Below, in pieces: positions 60,974-64,000 of a stretch of 64,000 bases of DNA (positions within the stretch are counted from its first letter, which is position 1; every line of letters begins with the position of its first letter). The notes below the pieces were generated by a model. The model saw only the letters and a list, made by a program, of their open reading frames with translations, ran no database searches and had not been told where the DNA came from. Both the position numbers and the translations under genes were made by a program. The stretch is from Opitutaceae bacterium (GTDB lineage Bacteria > Verrucomicrobiota > Verrucomicrobiia > Opitutales > Opitutaceae), in assembly GCA_017994935.1 (NCBI GenBank), contig JAGOJU010000015.1, positions 1 through 64,000 of the forward strand. Reading direction: 5' to 3'.

Positions 60974-62268
60974 CTCTCATGCATCGCGTCTTCTCGATCA
61001 CTTTCGCGGTCGTTGCACTTGCAACGTCAGCCACACTGAATTTTGCCGTTCCGCCCAAGGATCCGGCGCACAATTGGGAAACTCCCCCAGGCTGGGCGGA
61101 GACGCGCGGCGGCGCAGAGGGAGAAACCATCCATGTCACTTCGCTCGCCAAAGAGGGACCCGGTACATTGGCCGAGGCGCTCGCTGCCCGGGGACCGCGG
61201 GTGGTTGAGTTCGCTGTGGCCGGCATCATAGACCTCGAGGGCAGGGGACTAAAAATCGACCAGCCCTTCCTCACCATCGCGGGTGAGACCGCTCCGAGCC
61301 CGGGTATCACCCTTGTGCACGGAGGCATTCAGGTCGCCACGCATGACGTGATCATCCGCCACCTTCGCGTGCGCACGAGCGACGGACCCAATGCCAGGTC
61401 CGCCCAGCCCGCCATGGATGGATTGGGAACCGGTGGTGGTGCCCATGACGTGATTGTCGATCACTGTTCGTTTGCCTGGGGTACGGACGAAAATCTCAGT
61501 GCATCAGGCCCGCGGTTCAATGGAGCGACTCCGGATGACTGGCGGAAGAACACCTCCCATCGGATCACCCTCAGCCACTGCATCATTGGCGAAGGCCTGC
61601 ACGCCCACAGCAATCCCAAGGGTACGCTGGTGCACGACAATACCCGGGAAATCGCGCTGATCGGCAACTTCTACATCAGTCAGAACGATCGCATGCCGCT
61701 CTTCAAAGGCGGAGTGAGTGCGGCGGCGGTGAACAATCTGATCCACAATCCCGGACGGAGGGTGATGCAATTTGGCCAGGTGCCTGGCCAGTGGGCGGGA
61801 CACGCACCGCAACGGGCACTTTTGAGCATGGTGGGAAATGTCGTGCACAAGGGGCCGAGCAGTGCGGAGGAGATGGCGTTTTTTGAGCTTTGGCCCGCCT
61901 ACGGGCTGTGTGATTTCTATCTCCACGACAATCTGTTTCTTGATGCCTTCGGACACCCTCTTCCCGTGGCAGCGGCATTTCGCGACAAGGAGCGACCTAT
62001 CGCGAAGCCCGATGCGATGCTTCCTGCCAGTTCGGGATTTCAGTATCACCTCACCCCCTACCATGCCTCGCCGGAAACCCGTCAGGTCAAGCAGCCGCCG
62101 ATCTGGCCTCCACGTCTGGTGGCACGGCCGGCCGCAGAAACGGCTGATTGGGTGCTGGCTACCGCTGGGGCGCGGCCATGGGAGCGCGATGCCGTCGATC
62201 GCCGCCTTGTTGAGGAAGCGAAAACGGGCGGCGGAAAAATCCTCCGCCTGGGCATGCCACCGGGATAG
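60967..62268 (+). CDS. Secreted pectate lyase-like protein (PL1 type)
   Basis: This is a 433-residue protein. The ATG at 60967 overlaps the hydrolase stop; an ATG at 60979 is also possible. A signal peptide ('VFSITFAVVALATSATLNFA') precedes a parallel beta-helix of PL1 type: 'GWAETRGGAEGETIHVTSLAKEGPGTLAEAL' (in pieces), 'HDVIIRHLRVRTSDGPN', and 'AHDVIVDHCSFAWGTDENLS', the conserved 'IDHCSxSWxxDE' landmark with metal-binding Asp/Glu. PL1 enzymes cleave polygalacturonate by beta-elimination, using Ca2+. It acts outside the cytoplasm and links this end of the window to uronic-acid-containing glycans. Confidence 0.9.
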   Translation: MVTLMHRVFSITFAVVALATSATLNFAVPPKDPAHNWETPPGWAETRGGAEGETIHVTSLAKEGPGTLAEALAARGPRVVEFAVAGIIDLEGRGLKIDQPFLTIAGETAPSPGITLVHGGIQVATHDVIIRHLRVRTSDGPNARSAQPAMDGLGTGGGAHDVIVDHCSFAWGTDENLSASGPRFNGATPDDWRKNTSHRITLSHCIIGEGLHAHSNPKGTLVHDNTREIALIGNFYISQNDRMPLFKGGVSAAAVNNLIHNPGRRVMQFGQVPGQWAGHAPQRALLSMVGNVVHKGPSSAEEMAFFELWPAYGLCDFYLHDNLFLDAFGHPLPVAAAFRDKERPIAKPDAMLPASSGFQYHLTPYHASPETRQVKQPPIWPPRLVARPAAETADWVLATAGARPWERDAVDRRLVEEAKTGGGKILRLGMPPG

Positions 62269-62594
62269 GAGGACCCTGCGCGGTGCATTGAAGGCAATGG
62301 ACCGCTTCCCATCGTCCGGCCATCAGGTATTCGCACCCGAAAGGGCTTGCGAGGGAATCTGCTTGTACCGGCTGGCCAGTCGGCACGGGTTGGGGCTATG
62401 GATGGTCGGCGAAACGGGAGACTGCCCTTTGCAGGCGCCTGCGGGAGATTCGGGGCCGGTCGAGGGAGAGGGAGTGACAAGTTATTTCGATAGTAGAATA
62501 GTTCTCGCGAACTCTGGATAAGTACCAAGCTTTCCCAGGAGGCATCGCATCCGATTTCTCCGTCGCTCCCACGTTCCCCTATGTTGCTCCAATC
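62269..62594. other. 326-base gap before the DUF1080 gene
   Basis: No gene is recognisable. Near its end, AGTTC-TCGC-GAACT (62500-62513) is a perfect-armed inverted repeat about 80 bases before the DUF1080 start. It is a possible operator, with a short AT-rich stretch before it (62480-62500). Confidence 0.4.
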
Positions 62595-63323
62595 ATGAAA
62601 CACCTTGCTTTCGTCCTCGCAGCCATTGCCGTGTCGGCTGCGGTCCATGCTGCCCGTCCTTCCCCGGGATTTCACCCGCTCTTCAACGGTCGCAATTTTT
62701 CCGGCTGGAAGCTGCCTGTCGGTGACAATGGTCACTGGAAGGTGCTCGACGGAGTGATCGACTATGACGCCCGCAGCGAGGCCGCGGATGACAAGCACCT
62801 GTGGACAACGAAGGACTACAGGGATTTTGTCCTGAGGATCGATTGGCGCATCAAGGAGACAACCGGGCTCTACAACATGCCCACGGTGCTGCCCGACGGA
62901 TCCTACAGGAAGGGTGCCGACGGCAAGGACATCCTCACACCGACTCCAAATGCGGACTCCGGGATCTTACTTCGCGGTTTCGGCAAGGCACAGGTCAACA
63001 TCTGGTGCTGGCCGATCGGCTCGGGCGAGGTGTATGGCTACCGGATGGACAAGAAGATGCCGCCCGAGGTGCGCGCCGGGGTGACGCCCAAGGTCCGCGC
63101 GGACAATCCTGTCGGTGAATGGAACCGTTTCGAAATAACCCTGAAGGGCGATCGCCTCACGGTCGTGCTGAACGGCAGGACCGTGATTGAAAACGCGCAA
63201 CTGCCGGGAATCCCCGAATTGGGTCCGCTCGGGTTGCAGCACCATGGGGGTTTCAAGGACGGGAAATACTCGCCTGCTTCAAGCCTGGTCCAGTTTCGCA
63301 ATATCAGCATCAAGGAAATGTGA
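62595..63323 (+). CDS. Secreted DUF1080 (3-keto-disaccharide hydrolase) protein
   Basis: This is a 242-residue protein. A signal peptide ('HLAFVLAAIAVSAAVHA') precedes 'GFHPLFNGRNFSGWKLP', the defining start of DUF1080. 'GHWKVLDGVIDYD', 'NADSGILLRGFGKAQVNIWCWPIGSGEVYGYRMDKKMPPEV' (in pieces), and 'WNRFEITLKGDRLTVVLNGRTVIENAQLPGIPELGPLGLQHHG' (in pieces) follow in the usual order. The family has a jelly-roll fold; some members hydrolyse 3-keto-glycosides made by sugar oxidoreductases. Gfo/Idh-type and FAD enzymes elsewhere in the window could supply such 3-keto sugars. Confidence 0.92.
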   Translation: MKHLAFVLAAIAVSAAVHAARPSPGFHPLFNGRNFSGWKLPVGDNGHWKVLDGVIDYDARSEAADDKHLWTTKDYRDFVLRIDWRIKETTGLYNMPTVLPDGSYRKGADGKDILTPTPNADSGILLRGFGKAQVNIWCWPIGSGEVYGYRMDKKMPPEVRAGVTPKVRADNPVGEWNRFEITLKGDRLTVVLNGRTVIENAQLPGIPELGPLGLQHHGGFKDGKYSPASSLVQFRNISIKEM

Positions 63324-63517
63324 TTCGAACGATTTCCTCGGGACCCAGCCCCTGTGATCATGCGGGAGGAAGCGCAGGCGTCTGTGGCAAACATGCCGTC
63401 ATTCAGAAGACCAATGCATCCTCTGTCTGGCTTGGAGATTCATGCAGGCAAGGATCTGGGTGCGCGTGGATCTGTTGCGGCGATGGTTTCGTGGCGTCCG
63501 GCAGGAAGTGAAACAAG

Positions 63518-63817
63518 ATGGCGCGCAGCCTCGGCTCGGCCATCGGTCGACTGATCCTCACCAACGATCCGGCAAAGATCATGCTGGCCGGCCCGCTGAC
63601 GGCGCTGGGCGATCACCTGTTGCACCCGGTGCGGATGACGGTCGATTCGCTCACCTCCGCAGAAAAGCGCCAGACCGCCGACATCGTGCACTCGGCGATG
63701 GGTGAGTTCATCGGAGCGCTCGGTGCGGCCGCCCTGGCCCTGCATGAGTGGAAACCCATGCCTGTGGCGGCGCGGCGGCTATCGAAATCCCGCAGGCTGG
63801 AAGCGGGAAAAGTTTGA
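63518..63817 (+). pseudogene. C-terminal fragment of a ROK-family protein
   Basis: This is a 99-codon frame whose central part ('LGSAIGRLILTNDPAKIMLAG', 'LTALGDHLLHPVRMTVDSLT', 'ADIVHSAMGEFIGALGAAALALHEW') resembles the last ~85 residues of ROK repressors/kinases ('L..ai..l.nl.nP..iiigG', 'ag..l..pi...', 's.lg...galGAA.la'). There is no N-terminal phosphate loop, no ROK signature and no upstream helix-turn-helix in any nearby frame: the same frame is closed by TGA at 63509-63511. It is therefore a remnant or a recombined tail. It ends with a basic stretch. The region 63818-64000 beyond it shows nothing recognisable. Confidence 0.45.
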
Positions 63818-64000
63818 GGTTTCAGCCTCGCCGCCGCATCCCCTGCTTGGGCCACTGACTCTCTCTTTGCGGGTTCTTTTCCTCGCAGGTTGCACCAGTT
63901 GCATCTCCTCCATCAATCCTCTTTCACCGTGTACGCCAGTGGCGGTCGACGCACAAAGAACAAACGCAAAGGCGTCAAACAGTGCTTCTCCAACGGGAAT

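Noticed and set aside
63325-63338. TCGAACGATTTCCT just after the DUF1080 stop, resembling the LacI operator
   Set aside because: The core matches but both outer arms fail, and it is not placed at a promoter of any intact gene.
1-64000. CRISPR arrays, tRNA/rRNA genes, transposases and phage genes
   Set aside because: I saw no regularly spaced repeats, no tRNA-like cloverleaf, no rRNA sequence, and no transposase or phage protein motifs in any frame. Only short palindromes and one direct repeat were found.

Overview
The window is GC-rich, gene-dense DNA that looks like a member of the Opitutaceae (Verrucomicrobiota). The signs are many secreted Cys-type sulfatases, Na+/solute symporters followed by a small membrane protein, long TonB-dependent receptors with an N-terminal 'LSPFxV'-type box, several FAD_oxidored-type enzymes, DUF1080-like proteins, and 4-bp ATGA overlaps between genes. 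This assignment is inferred from gene content; there is no rRNA gene to confirm it. No rRNA, tRNA, CRISPR array or insertion sequence was seen.

Layout. 1-1376: 3' part of a sulfatase running off the left edge. 1539-4124 (+): a small stress-type cluster (ArsR regulator, AHSA1-like SRPBCC protein, PhnB/VOC protein, membrane-anchored SRPBCC protein, DUF1428 protein) behind an AT-rich palindromic promoter, with two related stem-loops in its gaps. 4195-19169 (-): one long co-directional catabolic block, in transcription order SIS protein, FAD oxidoreductase, ROK kinase-like protein, MetE-like methyltransferase, phosphotriesterase-like hydrolase, SSS symporter, small frameshifted membrane protein, three sulfatases, DUF1080-like protein, sulfatase-PA14 fusion (the laminin-type DUF1080-like gene lies between the last two sulfatases). 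19183-22205: a decayed AraC-regulator copy, a secreted FAD oxidoreductase and an intact AraC regulator whose 5' end matches the decayed copy. 22369-31589: two convergent sulfatases, two toroid-type proteins (one with a Tat-like signal) and a TonB receptor. 31802-45524: beta-helix protein, MFS transporter, LacI regulator, SGNH hydrolase and FAD enzyme with a C-terminal beta domain (all -), a second SGNH hydrolase (-), and divergently a TonB receptor and a GH36 alpha-galactosidase (+). Four copies of a 14-bp palindrome (consensus CTGAAATCGTTCAG) mark the promoters of this section and make it a probable LacI regulon. 45928-49661: Gfo/Idh/MocA oxidoreductase and a divergent SSS symporter that is cut by an in-frame TAA. 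49843-55488 (+): drug-type MFS, organic-anion MFS, alkaline-phosphatase-superfamily phosphodiesterase and FAD enzyme. 55549-63817: sulfatase, TIM-barrel glycoside hydrolase-like protein, tandem alpha/beta-hydrolase, pectate lyase-like protein, DUF1080 protein, and a C-terminal ROK fragment.

Taken together this is a polysaccharide-degradation island. Outer-membrane TonB receptors import oligosaccharides; sulfatases, esterases, lyases and glycosidases strip and cut them; SSS and MFS carriers move the monomers inward; ROK, SIS, FAD, phosphotriesterase and MetE-like enzymes would process an unusual, probably sulfated and possibly methylated, sugar. Eight sulfatases all carry the C-x-P-x-R maturation motif, but no sulfatase-maturing enzyme lies in the window. 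The most novel-looking parts are the 15-kb sulfatase/MetE-like/phosphotriesterase block, the LacI operator set, and three gene-decay events (nonsense codon, frameshift, duplicated and eroded regulator).
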